From: Ruminococcus sp.
GTDB lineage: Bacteria; Bacillota; Clostridia; Oscillospirales; Acutalibacteraceae
Direction of reading: 5' to 3'
Length of the DNA: 8,167 bases
Assembly: GCA_023667385.1 (NCBI GenBank)
Contig: JAMPAE010000060.1
Location: forward strand, 1-8,167
The translations under genes and the position numbers were made by a program. This document shows positions 1 to 6,456 of this stretch, in pieces. A model generated the notes under the pieces. That model did no database searches. It was not told the DNA's origin and was given only the letters and a program-made list of their open reading frames with translations. The number at the start of each line of letters is the position of its first letter. The stretch's first letter is position 1.

Positions 1-1
1 C

Positions 2-1915
2 GGCTATGCAACCATGATTTACGTCATCAATGAGGGCGGAAAGAAGACCGCTGAATATCCGTCATCAAAGCCTGATAAGCAATATTGCGGCGAAAAAAAT
101 GACCCGCAAATCAAAATCAAAGACGCAGAAAATGTTTATCTCATTGCAGTTTCCGACAGAACCTATGACATGGGTGCATATGATGATTTTGCCGATGCAC
201 AGAGCTATGCGTTGGTTGATGAGCTTGCAAAGAAAGCAGAAGCTGTTGCCGAAAAATACACCGAAAACGAAAAGTTCAGCTATGACGTTGCGCTCGAAAG
301 TCATGCAGATGTGTTTTCAAAAGCGTTTAATGCGGTGTCGTTTAAGCTTGGAGATACCGACAGCAGCGCATCGAACGAAACACTTGTTGCAAAGCAATAT
401 AAAAAGAAGAGCATTAACACTGACCTTGCGGAGCGTGTTTATTATTCAGGCAGATATGCTTATCTTTGCGCAGGCGGATTTTCAACTCCTCGCCTTTACG
501 GAATGTGGACAGGCGAGTGGGCACCGGGTTGGGGCAGCAAATATACAATGGACGCAAACGTCAATTTGCAGACTTCCTCAATGAACACGAGCAACATGGC
601 GGATTTATATGTCGGCTATACATATTTCCTGCTGCGTCAGATGCCCGACTGGGAGGAAAACGCAAAGGCAACACATGGCTTTACCGATGCAATTCAGGCA
701 CCTGTCAATTCTGACGGAGACAAAGCCGTAATCACCGAAACCTGCTATCCTTATCCGTTCCGCTATTGGAATGCAGGCACATCGTGGATGCTTGAGCCGC
801 TTTATGAAACTTTGCAGTGCTATGGTGACGTGAAAATACCGATTACAGACGAATTTGATTTGGAAAGCCTGAAATCAGTGCTGCCAATGACAGAAGATGA
901 CCTCACAGATGTGCAAATCGAAGCGATGAATCAAAAAGGCTGTCTCGATTTAAGAAGTGAAATTCTGCTTCCGTTGCTCACAAAAGCGGCAAATTACTGG
1001 CAGCAGATGATGAGTGCAGAATACTACACCGATAAAGACGGCAGAGTTAAGTTTGAAAAGGGCAAAACAGAGCTTGCAAACGGAGAAAAATACGCAATTT
1101 TGCCAAGCTATTCGCCCGAAAACGTGCCATCGAATTATCCGAGTCCATCGGTTGCAAACTCCGCAATTGACATTTCAGCCTGCAAAAGCAACCTTGAAAT
1201 GCTCATTGACATCATGAAATCAGTTGATGAAAATGCAGACGTCAGCCGCTGGGAGGCTCTGCTTGCTGATGTGCCCGATTATCTTTGCGATGAAAGCGGT
1301 GCGCTCAAGGAATGGGCAACCTATAGCTTTGATGAGAACAATCTGCACCGCCACCTGAGTCATCTTTACTGCGTGTGGCCGATGTTTGAAACGCAGGATA
1401 ATGCTGAGCTGAAAGCCGCCTGCGAACAGGCAATCGAAAACAGGGCAAGCGAAAATGACGCAAGCCATGCACTTGTTCACAGGGCACTGATTTCTGCAAG
1501 GCTCAAAAACTCCGCAGAGGTACAAAACAGCCTTGTTGGCTTGATGAACAATTGGATTTATTATGATTCACTCATGACAAACCATGACATTGACCGCCTG
1601 AGCTGCTATTGCACTGATTTTGGCATTGGATACCTCGGAATCATCAATGAAAGTTTGGTTTATTCAAACAGCGGAAAAATTGAAGTTCTTCCTGCTGTGC
1701 CCAATGATTTTGAAAGCGGCGAAATTTGCGGAATCAAGGCAAGAACAAGAGCAACTGTTGACTGCCTCAAATGGAATTTGTCAAACGGCACTGCGACAGT
1801 GACAATTACTTCAGACATTGAGCAAACAATTGAAGTTTCATGCGCAAAATCAGGTGATGCCCAAAGCGTATCATTTGGTGTAGGTGAAACAAAAACTCTT
1901 GAGTTTAAGCTTTAA
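2..1915 (+). CDS. GH95-family glycoside hydrolase (alpha-L-fucosidase-like), 5' end cut by window
   Basis: The reading frame is open from the first bases of the window, so the Met at 14 is internal and the N-terminal part is missing. Numbering here counts that Met as 1; 633 residues are visible, against roughly 750-800 for typical GH95 enzymes. Residues 1-55 look like the end of the N-terminal beta-sandwich, 60-112 like the helical linker, 130-545 like the (alpha/alpha)6 catalytic barrel, and 553-633 like the C-terminal beta domain. Hallmarks seen are GMWTGEWAPGWGSKYT (163-178), YETLQCYGD (264-272) with E265 aligned to the catalytic acid, PSYSPEN (364-370), and EWATYSFD followed by HRHLSHLYCVWP (445-456). 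The family hydrolyses terminal alpha-L-fucose, and some members alpha-L-galactose, from glycans by inversion. Two active-site positions differ from the family pattern: the NxN pair reads D180-A-N182, and the FQIDGNFG region reads CYCTDFG (531-537). Substrate is therefore uncertain. Secretion cannot be judged without the N-terminus; no C-terminal anchor or dockerin is visible. Confidence 0.85.
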   Translation, partial: GYATMIYVINEGGKKTAEYPSSKPDKQYCGEKNDPQIKIKDAENVYLIAVSDRTYDMGAYDDFADAQSYALVDELAKKAEAVAEKYTENEKFSYDVALESHADVFSKAFNAVSFKLGDTDSSASNETLVAKQYKKKSINTDLAERVYYSGRYAYLCAGGFSTPRLYGMWTGEWAPGWGSKYTMDANVNLQTSSMNTSNMADLYVGYTYFLLRQMPDWEENAKATHGFTDAIQAPVNSDGDKAVITETCYPYPFRYWNAGTSWMLEPLYETLQCYGDVKIPITDEFDLESLKSVLPMTEDDLTDVQIEAMNQKGCLDLRSEILLPLLTKAANYWQQMMSAEYYTDKDGRVKFEKGKTELANGEKYAILPSYSPENVPSNYPSPSVANSAIDISACKSNLEMLIDIMKSVDENADVSRWEALLADVPDYLCDESGALKEWATYSFDENNLHRHLSHLYCVWPMFETQDNAELKAACEQAIENRASENDASHALVHRALISARLKNSAEVQNSLVGLMNNWIYYDSLMTNHDIDRLSCYCTDFGIGYLGIINESLVYSNSGKIEVLPAVPNDFESGEICGIKARTRATVDCLKWNLSNGTATVTITSDIEQTIEVSCAKSGDAQSVSFGVGETKTLEFKL

Positions 1916-1918
1916 GTA

Positions 1919-1966
1919 AAAATCAGCCTTCCGTTATCCGAAAACGGCAGGCTGATTTTGTTTTTT
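1919..1966 (+). terminator. Rho-independent terminator of the GH95 gene
   Basis: AAAATCAGCCT (1919-1929) pairs perfectly with AGGCTGATTTT (1949-1959). An inner CCGTT/AACGG stem lies inside the loop, and a T-rich tract (TTTTGTTTTTT) runs through 1966. It starts 3 bases after the GH95 stop codon, so it closes that transcript before the peptidase promoter. Confidence 0.9.
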
Positions 1967-2010
1967 AATTCATCTTAATTATTTATTATTAACATCTTAC
2001 TCCGAAATAG

Positions 2011-2039
2011 TTGAAAAAATTCGACAATTATGATAGTAT
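2011..2039 (+). promoter_or_regulatory. Sigma-A type promoter of the M28 peptidase gene
   Basis: A -35 box TTGAAA (2011-2016) is followed by a 17-base spacer and a -10 box TAGTAT (2034-2039). TG at 2031-2032 gives an extended -10. Transcription would begin near 2046, leaving a short leader with the Shine-Dalgarno GAAGGGAG (2056-2063). This argues against translation from the in-frame TTG at 2011, which is the -35 box itself. Confidence 0.7.
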
Positions 2040-2070
2040 TATCTCTATTATATATGAAGGGAGAGTCTTT

Positions 2071-3312
2071 ATGGACTTAAAGAAAATCATTAACAAAAAG
2101 GACGAGGCAGCAAAGTACATGGTTGATGAAATCACCCATATTTGCAAAACCTTTGAAAAACGTGACCCCGGCTCAAAGGGTGAGCATCAGGCTTGCCAAT
2201 ATATGGCGGACGTTTTGAAAAATGATTGCGGCTGTGAAAGAGCGGACGTTGAAGCGTTCAAGGAAAATCCGGGTTCATTCTTCGGCTGGATTTTCTTCAC
2301 AATTACGTTTGTGCTGCTTGCAGTTGTTCTCTTTTTTTTCTGTCCGATTGTTTCGGCAGTTTTAATTGTTGCAGGCTTGTTCATTGTTCTGATGCAGTTT
2401 GGTTTTTATAAAAAGCTTATTGACCCGTGCTTTAAGGAGAAAACAGGCCACAACGTAACTGCAATCAAAAGCTGCAAGGGTGAAGTAAAAAGAAGAATCC
2501 TTTTCAACGGACATCCTGATGCAGCATGGGAGTGGCCCGTAAACTATGCTTTGGGCGGCGTTGGCTTTGAAGGACACGCAATTCTTTGCGGTGTCGGCGC
2601 TGTTTATTACCTTGTGCTTTCAATCATCTATGTTGCCAAAAACGGACTTGCACCTGCTGTTGCAAGCGTTTCCGATCCTCTTGTTAAAGCGGGACTTTGG
2701 GGCTTGATTTTTGTTCCGTTCATCTTCGGCCTTTATTTCATGGTAAACTATCGCAGAGTTGTTGACGGTGCAAACGATAACCTTTCAGGCTGCTACATGG
2801 GCATTGCAATCCTCAAAGCGCTCAAGGATGAGGGTATCGAATTTGAAAACACAGAAATCGGCGTTGTTCTCACAGGTTCGGAAGAAGCAGGTCTCAGAGG
2901 TGCAAAAGCATGGTGTGAGCAGCATAAGGGTGAATTTGACGATGTTCCCACTTTTATTTTCTCTTATGACACAATTCATGACCCGAAGTTCCTCATGACA
3001 AACTACCGTGACCTCAACGGCACTGTTAAAGCTGACAAAGACGTTTCAGATTTATTCATGGAAGCTGCGCAAGCTGTTGATGTTCCCTGCAAAAAAGGCT
3101 GGGTACCTCCTCTTGGCGGCGCAACCGATTCAGCAGCATTTGCTCAGGCCGGCTTCCGTGCAACGGGCGTAACAGGACTTAACCACAAGCTTGAGGATTA
3201 TTATCACACCAGAAGAGATACATATGACAACATGAACGAGGAAGGCCTTGCAAACTGCTTCGCAGCAAGCGTTAAGGCACTCGAAATGTTTGACAACGGC
3301 GCAAAGCAGTAA
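2071..3312 (+). CDS. Membrane-embedded M28-family zinc metallopeptidase (aminopeptidase-like)
   Basis: This 413-residue protein starts at ATG 2071, chosen because GAAGGGAG ends 7 bases upstream; an in-frame TTG at 2011 would add 20 residues but overlaps the promoter. All five di-zinc ligands expected of M28 peptidases can be placed: H148 in NGHPDAAWEW, bridging D236 in GANDNLSG, E272 next to general base E271 in TGSEEAG, D300 in SYDTIHD, and H379 in YYHTRRDT. The enzyme is therefore probably active and would cleave N-terminal residues from peptides. Two hydrophobic hairpins interrupt the fold: residues about 70-110 (two helices, before H148) and about 168-227 (two helices, between H148 and D236). 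There is no signal peptide. With basic residues between the hairpins (113-142, including YKK, KEK and KRR), the positive-inside rule places the catalytic parts in the cytosol. It has its own promoter and terminator. Substrate unknown. Confidence 0.85.
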   Translation: MDLKKIINKKDEAAKYMVDEITHICKTFEKRDPGSKGEHQACQYMADVLKNDCGCERADVEAFKENPGSFFGWIFFTITFVLLAVVLFFFCPIVSAVLIVAGLFIVLMQFGFYKKLIDPCFKEKTGHNVTAIKSCKGEVKRRILFNGHPDAAWEWPVNYALGGVGFEGHAILCGVGAVYYLVLSIIYVAKNGLAPAVASVSDPLVKAGLWGLIFVPFIFGLYFMVNYRRVVDGANDNLSGCYMGIAILKALKDEGIEFENTEIGVVLTGSEEAGLRGAKAWCEQHKGEFDDVPTFIFSYDTIHDPKFLMTNYRDLNGTVKADKDVSDLFMEAAQAVDVPCKKGWVPPLGGATDSAAFAQAGFRATGVTGLNHKLEDYYHTRRDTYDNMNEEGLANCFAASVKALEMFDNGAKQ

Positions 3313-3385
3313 GCTTTTGCCAATGAAAATACTGCGGGCGAATGGGTAGCTTTATTAAGCTTTTACCCGCACCGTAAAAAAGAAG

Positions 3386-3423
3386 AAAAAATACCACTTG
3401 AATTTGTTCAGGTGGTATTTTTT
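3386..3423. terminator. Bidirectional terminator between convergent genes
   Basis: AAAAAATACCACTTGAA (3386-3402) pairs with TTCAGGTGGTATTTTTT (3407-3423) around a TTTG loop, with one mispair on the + strand that becomes G·U in RNA. The A-run and T-run on the two sides supply a U-tract whichever way it is transcribed. It lies between the peptidase stop (3312) and the stop of the leftward SF0329-like gene (3441), so it can end both transcripts. Confidence 0.85.
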
Positions 3424-3440
3424 GCTATATTCGCAGAGAT

Positions 3441-3977
3441 TTATTGCACATTCTTCTTCGGCTTATTTTTGGATTGCGGCTTCCTCAACCCGAAGAAAAG
3501 CCTAAGCCATTCAGGTTCTTTGCTGATGCTTTCACCAAGCTTTTCAAGCGTACGTTCGCCGATTCGTCTGTCGAGCAGTGCGAACATTTTCACAATCGGA
3601 TTTGCCGAGCAGATGCTTTCCTGAATCGCTTGATTGCGGTATTCTTTCAGCGCCGAACAAAATTCATCATCTGTATATTCGGTTCGGGCATTGATTGGAT
3701 ATTTCTCTAAGGCTTTAAAAAATCCGTTCCAATAATCTTGAATATTCATCGGTTTTGCTTTTTTAACATAACCGTTATTAATGAAATATGAGTTTACGGT
3801 TTCCCATGAAAAACGTTTCACGCAGTTGCCGTCAACGAAAATTTCAAACACCTTGCAGTTGTACATGTTGACATAAGTTGTGCAGTTATAGCGGATTCTT
3901 CCACGCAGTGACTCGGCGAGCATTTCCTGCTCAAGATATTTGCGCATACCGCTCCATGAGTCTAATACTTTTTTCAT
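3441..3977 (-). CDS. SF0329-like conserved protein of unknown function
   Basis: This 178-residue protein resembles, from memory, a conserved bacterial/archaeal group annotated as SF0329 family, whose function is unknown. Conserved-looking blocks are SWSGMRKYLEQEML (7-20), SLRGRIRYNCTTY (23-35), FEIFVDG (44-50), KRFSWETVNSYF (54-65), TEYTDDEFCSALKEYRNQ (99-116) and NPIVKMFALLDRRIGERTL (126-144). The tail (165-178) is lysine-rich and likely disordered. No signal peptide or membrane helix is present, so it should be cytosolic. Three cysteines lie at 32, 41 and 52, with two more at 107 and 123; no clear metal-binding motif is evident. The start at 3977 is set by AAAGGG 7 bases upstream, which overlaps the TGA of the preceding nitroreductase gene, with only 12 bases between the two genes. 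It is therefore the last gene of the leftward operon and probably translationally coupled. Confidence 0.75.
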   Translation of the reverse strand: MKKVLDSWSGMRKYLEQEMLAESLRGRIRYNCTTYVNMYNCKVFEIFVDGNCVKRFSWETVNSYFINNGYVKKAKPMNIQDYWNGFFKALEKYPINARTEYTDDEFCSALKEYRNQAIQESICSANPIVKMFALLDRRIGERTLEKLGESISKEPEWLRLFFGLRKPQSKNKPKKNVQ

Positions 3978-3989
3978 TTAGTTGCCCTT

Positions 3990-4514
3990 TCAAAACTTCT
4001 CCAAGTGGATTTTGTCCTGCTCGGTTTTGTCCCAGCTTCGTGGTGATTCGGACTTTTGAGCAATGCCAAGTGAAAGTATCGCTTCAACTTCAAAGCTGTC
4101 AGGTATACCGAGCACATTTTTGACATATGCACCCGAAGCTTTTCCGAGCAGCGTTTTCCTCAGCCGTATCTGCACCCAGCAGGCGCCGATGCCTAAATCT
4201 TCCGCCATCAAAAGCATATTTCCCAGTGCAAGCGAGCAATCCTCAATCCATGCATCGGCTTTGCTTGCATTGCCGATGACAACAACTGCGCACGCAGCGT
4301 CAGCAATCATTCCTGAGCCGGCTGATTTGCTTTTTGCAAGCTTTTTCAGCGTATCTTTATCTTCAACAACAATAAATTCAACCGGGCGGATGTTTCTGCT
4401 GCTTGGTGCAAGCAAGCCAGCCTGCAAAATCATGCGGAGCTTCTTCTGCGGAATTTTTTCGTCGGTGTATTTACGAACGCTTCTGCGGTTTTTCATAATT
4501 TTAAGCAGTTCCAT
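3990..4514 (-). CDS. Nitroreductase-family FMN-dependent oxidoreductase
   Basis: This 174-residue protein is a complete, short nitroreductase-fold enzyme. Family members use FMN and NAD(P)H to reduce nitro groups, quinones, flavins or other electron acceptors, usually as cytosolic homodimers. The N-terminal RRSVRKYTDEKIP (10-22) supplies the arginines that bind the FMN phosphate. APSSRNIRPVEFIVV (36-50) is the flavin-contact segment. DCSLALGNMLLMAEDLGIGACWVQ (92-115) forms the central dimer helix and the following strand, and LSLGIAQKSESP (148-159) ends the core. The length fits the minimal type without lid insertions. The substrate cannot be read from sequence. The start at 4514 has GGAGA about 8 bases upstream. 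It sits 21 bases downstream of the membrane-protein gene and 12 bases before the SF0329-like gene, as the middle gene of a three-gene operon. Confidence 0.88.
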   Translation of the reverse strand: MELLKIMKNRRSVRKYTDEKIPQKKLRMILQAGLLAPSSRNIRPVEFIVVEDKDTLKKLAKSKSAGSGMIADAACAVVVIGNASKADAWIEDCSLALGNMLLMAEDLGIGACWVQIRLRKTLLGKASGAYVKNVLGIPDSFEVEAILSLGIAQKSESPRSWDKTEQDKIHLEKF

Positions 4515-4535
4515 TTTTGTTTCTCCATGTGTAAA

Positions 4536-5237
4536 TTACAAATCAAACTTTGCGGCAAACTTCGGAAACCTCGGCGTAATTTCAAAGAATTTGTCAATCA
4601 GCTTGCCGAATCCTCCGATTAATATGCCGTTTAGGCACGTCATAATCAGTGTGCCAACACCGATGCCGACAAACCTGCGGAAAAGCACAAGCGTGAGCAC
4701 GCATGAAATCAAAAGGAATGTCACGTCAAAGCACATCTTAAACTTGGTTTGATTTAACTTGAAATGCTCTGTGATACCTTTAACAAAGAAGTCGTATACC
4801 TGCGGATAAATATATGTTCTGAAAAATAGTGCAATTGCAAGCGAGGTCATGAGCATACCCAGCACAAAATAAACAATTTTAAGCGCAAAGGGAAGTGCAC
4901 CGGGAACAGTGACATCAGGGTTGAAATGCGGAATGATAATCCGCCATGCATCAAGAATTGCGCCGTAAATTACCCCTGTTAAAAAGGAACTGAAATAAAC
5001 AAGTTTGACCTTTTTCATCAGAATGCAGAATACGATAAACAAAATGCCCTGCACAACATATTCACTTTGACCGAAAGAGAGGAATGAAATTTTTTCGCTG
5101 ATAATATATGCAGGTGCAACAATCATGGAAATACCGAAGTTGGTTGATGAAATCATCGCAACCGCAAATGAAATTAACAAAATCGCAAGAAGATAAACAG
5201 TTTCACTGCTGAGTTTGATTTTTTTCAATTTTAACAT
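4536..5237 (-). CDS. YczE/YitT-like multi-pass membrane protein (DUF6198-like)
   Basis: This 233-residue integral membrane protein has about six hydrophobic spans, near residues 12-31, 33-48, 58-75, 78-101, 118-140 and 172-212 (the last probably two). The patterns STNFGISMIVAPAY (31-44), GQSEYVVQGILF (56-67), LTGVIYGAILDAW (86-98) and GIGVGTLIMTCLNGILIGGF (191-210) recall the YczE/YyaS/YitT-type membrane proteins, in particular the group labelled DUF6198. No transport substrate is established for these. Ionic residues are few inside the spans. Two starts are possible: ATG at 5237 abuts the AAAGGA Shine-Dalgarno, whereas TTG three codons later (5228) stands 8 bases from it and is better spaced. 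The protein would change by only three residues. It is the first gene of the leftward operon, 21 bases before the nitroreductase, and has a consensus promoter. Confidence 0.72.
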   Translation of the reverse strand: MLKLKKIKLSSETVYLLAILLISFAVAMISSTNFGISMIVAPAYIISEKISFLSFGQSEYVVQGILFIVFCILMKKVKLVYFSSFLTGVIYGAILDAWRIIIPHFNPDVTVPGALPFALKIVYFVLGMLMTSLAIALFFRTYIYPQVYDFFVKGITEHFKLNQTKFKMCFDVTFLLISCVLTLVLFRRFVGIGVGTLIMTCLNGILIGGFGKLIDKFFEITPRFPKFAAKFDL

Positions 5238-5282
5238 CCTTTCAATGTTTATAAGCTCGATTTTTGCAATGCCTTTCCATTA

Positions 5283-5311
5283 ATTATATAGTCACTGATT
5301 TTCGTTGTCAA
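5283..5311 (-). promoter_or_regulatory. Perfect-consensus sigma-A promoter for the leftward operon
   Basis: On the minus strand TTGACA (5311-5306) is followed by exactly 17 bases and TATAAT (5288-5283). Both hexamers match the housekeeping consensus completely. Transcription would start near 5276, giving a leader of about 40 bases before the membrane-protein start. Such a strong promoter commonly needs a repressor to be controlled; the near-palindrome just upstream is a candidate control site. Confidence 0.88.
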
Positions 5312-5323
5312 GTGCAGTAAAGG

Positions 5324-5349
5324 GCGAAGCATTTTAATAAATGCTACGC
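5324..5349. promoter_or_regulatory. 26-bp near-palindrome, candidate operator between divergent promoters
   Basis: GCG-A-AGCATTT, then TAAT, then AAATGCT-A-CGC is symmetrical about 5336/5337 with a single A/A mismatch; the inner 18 bases (5328-5345) are a perfect 7+4+7 inverted repeat. It begins 13 bases upstream of the leftward -35 box and lies 38 bases from the rightward one. No T-tract follows on either strand, which argues against a terminator. A second small repeat, GCTAC-GCAAA-GTAGC (5343-5357), overlaps its right edge. The binding protein is unknown; the adjacent XRE regulator is the obvious candidate. Confidence 0.5.
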
Positions 5350-5387
5350 AAAGTAGCAAAAAAATGAAAAATGCAATCGGCAATTTC

Positions 5388-5416
5388 TTGTTCGGCAGAA
5401 ATTTTTGCTGTATAAT
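5388..5416 (+). promoter_or_regulatory. Probable promoter of the XRE regulator gene
   Basis: A perfect -10 box TATAAT (5411-5416) lies 17 bases after a weak -35 box TTGTTC (5388-5393, matching only the first three bases of consensus). Transcription would start near 5423, just ahead of the Shine-Dalgarno GGAGG (5433-5437). The poor -35 box suggests low basal expression or dependence on an activator. Confidence 0.6.
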
Positions 5417-5444
5417 CGAGTCAGCAATTAACGGAGGTATTATT

Positions 5445-6317
5445 ATGAATTTTGCAGATAAGCTTAAAATAATGCGCAAACAGGCAGGTATGTCGCAAGA
5501 GGCACTTGCTGAAAAATTGGGTGTGTCAAGGCAGGCGGTTACAAAATGGGAAACCAATGCAGGAGTTCCCGAAATGGAAAATATCAGAGCAATTTGCTCG
5601 CTGTTTAATGTGACAATGGATGAACTGTTTTCAAATGAAACTGCACTTGTCAGAAAAAACGATTATCTTTATGAAAGCAAAACGGAATATGACATTGACG
5701 AAGTGAAGCGCTTCGACATTAAGCTTGGCGGAGTGAATGAGCTTTATGTTTCGGGTTATGACGGTGAAAAACTGCTCATACGCATAGTTTCCGATTCTCT
5801 GCAATCACTTCAAAGTGATTTGAAAATCAAAATTGATGACATCAGAAACAGAATAGATGTTGATGTCATACGCAAAAAAGCACTGACCCAGGCAATTTCA
5901 AAACAGGCGCTGAAAGCTTTTGTGCAATTGCCCAATCGCTATCTCGGCAAGGTTGAGCTTGAAGTTAACGCTGAAACAATTGAGTTAAGCTCGCTTGACT
6001 GTGAAAGCATTGAGCTCGACGCAAAAACGCACAATGTTATTATGGAAAATGTTTCAGGTACGGTGGAAATCAATTGCAGCCTTGACATGAATGTTGTTTG
6101 CAAAACATTAAACGGTGAAGTGGCAATCAATCAAGTTTCTGCAACGTCAAGAATCCATGTTCCTGCCGATGCAATGTTCACTGCTGTTTCAAGAGGTATT
6201 GCAACGAGTATTTCATATGAAGAAAACGCATCTGCTGCGGAAAGTTTCAGCGTTGAAGCTTCAGAAAATATAATTGAACTCAACGGAATTAAAAGCGAGC
6301 TTGTTGTGTGCAGATGA
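5445..6317 (+). CDS. XRE-family HTH regulator fused to a DUF4097-like beta-repeat domain
   Basis: This 290-residue protein starts at ATG 5445, which has GGAGG 7 bases upstream; the frame is open from 5364 but that part contains the promoter. Residues 5-63 form a Cro/CI-type helix-turn-helix domain, with the recognition unit at MSQEALAEKLGVSRQAVTKW (16-35) and the usual tail MENIRAICSLFNVTMDELF. After a short linker (64-84), residues 85-290 are rich in alternating beta-strand patterns of the DUF4097/putative-adhesin type, e.g. IELSSLDCESIELDAKTHN (179-197), VSGTVEINCSLD (203-214) and LNGEVAINQVSATSRIHVP (222-240). No signal peptide or membrane helix is visible, so this beta domain is cytosolic and may sense a ligand or drive self-assembly. 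The gene is divergent from the membrane-protein/nitroreductase operon and probably controls it, itself, or both. What it senses is unknown. Confidence 0.85.
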   Translation: MNFADKLKIMRKQAGMSQEALAEKLGVSRQAVTKWETNAGVPEMENIRAICSLFNVTMDELFSNETALVRKNDYLYESKTEYDIDEVKRFDIKLGGVNELYVSGYDGEKLLIRIVSDSLQSLQSDLKIKIDDIRNRIDVDVIRKKALTQAISKQALKAFVQLPNRYLGKVELEVNAETIELSSLDCESIELDAKTHNVIMENVSGTVEINCSLDMNVVCKTLNGEVAINQVSATSRIHVPADAMFTAVSRGIATSISYEENASAAESFSVEASENIIELNGIKSELVVCR

Positions 6318-6363
6318 AAGTGTATATTGAAAATTCATCGTTCAACATTATTTGACAATTTGC

Positions 6364-6392
6364 TTGCAATGAATGTTTTTATGTGGTATGAT
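6364..6392 (+). promoter_or_regulatory. Probable promoter of the zinc-ribbon/SH3b gene
   Basis: TTGCAA (6364-6369) and TATGAT (6387-6392) are separated by 17 bases, and TG at 6384-6385 gives an extended -10. Transcription would start near 6399, leaving a leader of about 58 bases. A perfect TTGACA at 6352-6357 is 29 bases from this -10 box and so cannot pair with it. No convincing terminator was seen after the XRE gene (stop at 6317), so some read-through from that gene is possible. Confidence 0.6.
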
Positions 6393-6456
6393 AAACTAAG
6401 AAAGCTATGAATTAGTCAGACTTTCTCTCAGCTAACTATAAATGGGAGTGAACCAC

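Noticed and set aside
30..584. 184-codon + strand frame overlapping the GH95 gene
   Set aside because: It is a shifted frame of a clearly conserved glycosidase, with Lys/Arg/Met-rich, domain-free translation.
2011..2070. N-terminal extension of the peptidase from TTG 2011
   Set aside because: The stretch contains a good extended -10 promoter, and the ATG at 2071 has a well-spaced Shine-Dalgarno; the extra 20 residues show no family similarity.
4063..4752. 229-codon open frame on the + strand
   Set aside because: It is antisense to the nitroreductase and the membrane-protein genes, has no suitable Shine-Dalgarno, and its product is a Ser/Pro-rich mirror without recognisable domains.
5364..5444. 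N-terminal extension of the XRE regulator
   Set aside because: The extension overlaps the TATAAT promoter; GGAGG stands 7 bases before the ATG at 5445, where the HTH fold begins.
6352..6357. Perfect TTGACA as the -35 box of the SH3b gene
   Set aside because: The only good -10 box is 29 bases away, too far for sigma-A; TTGCAA at 6364 has the right 17-base spacing.
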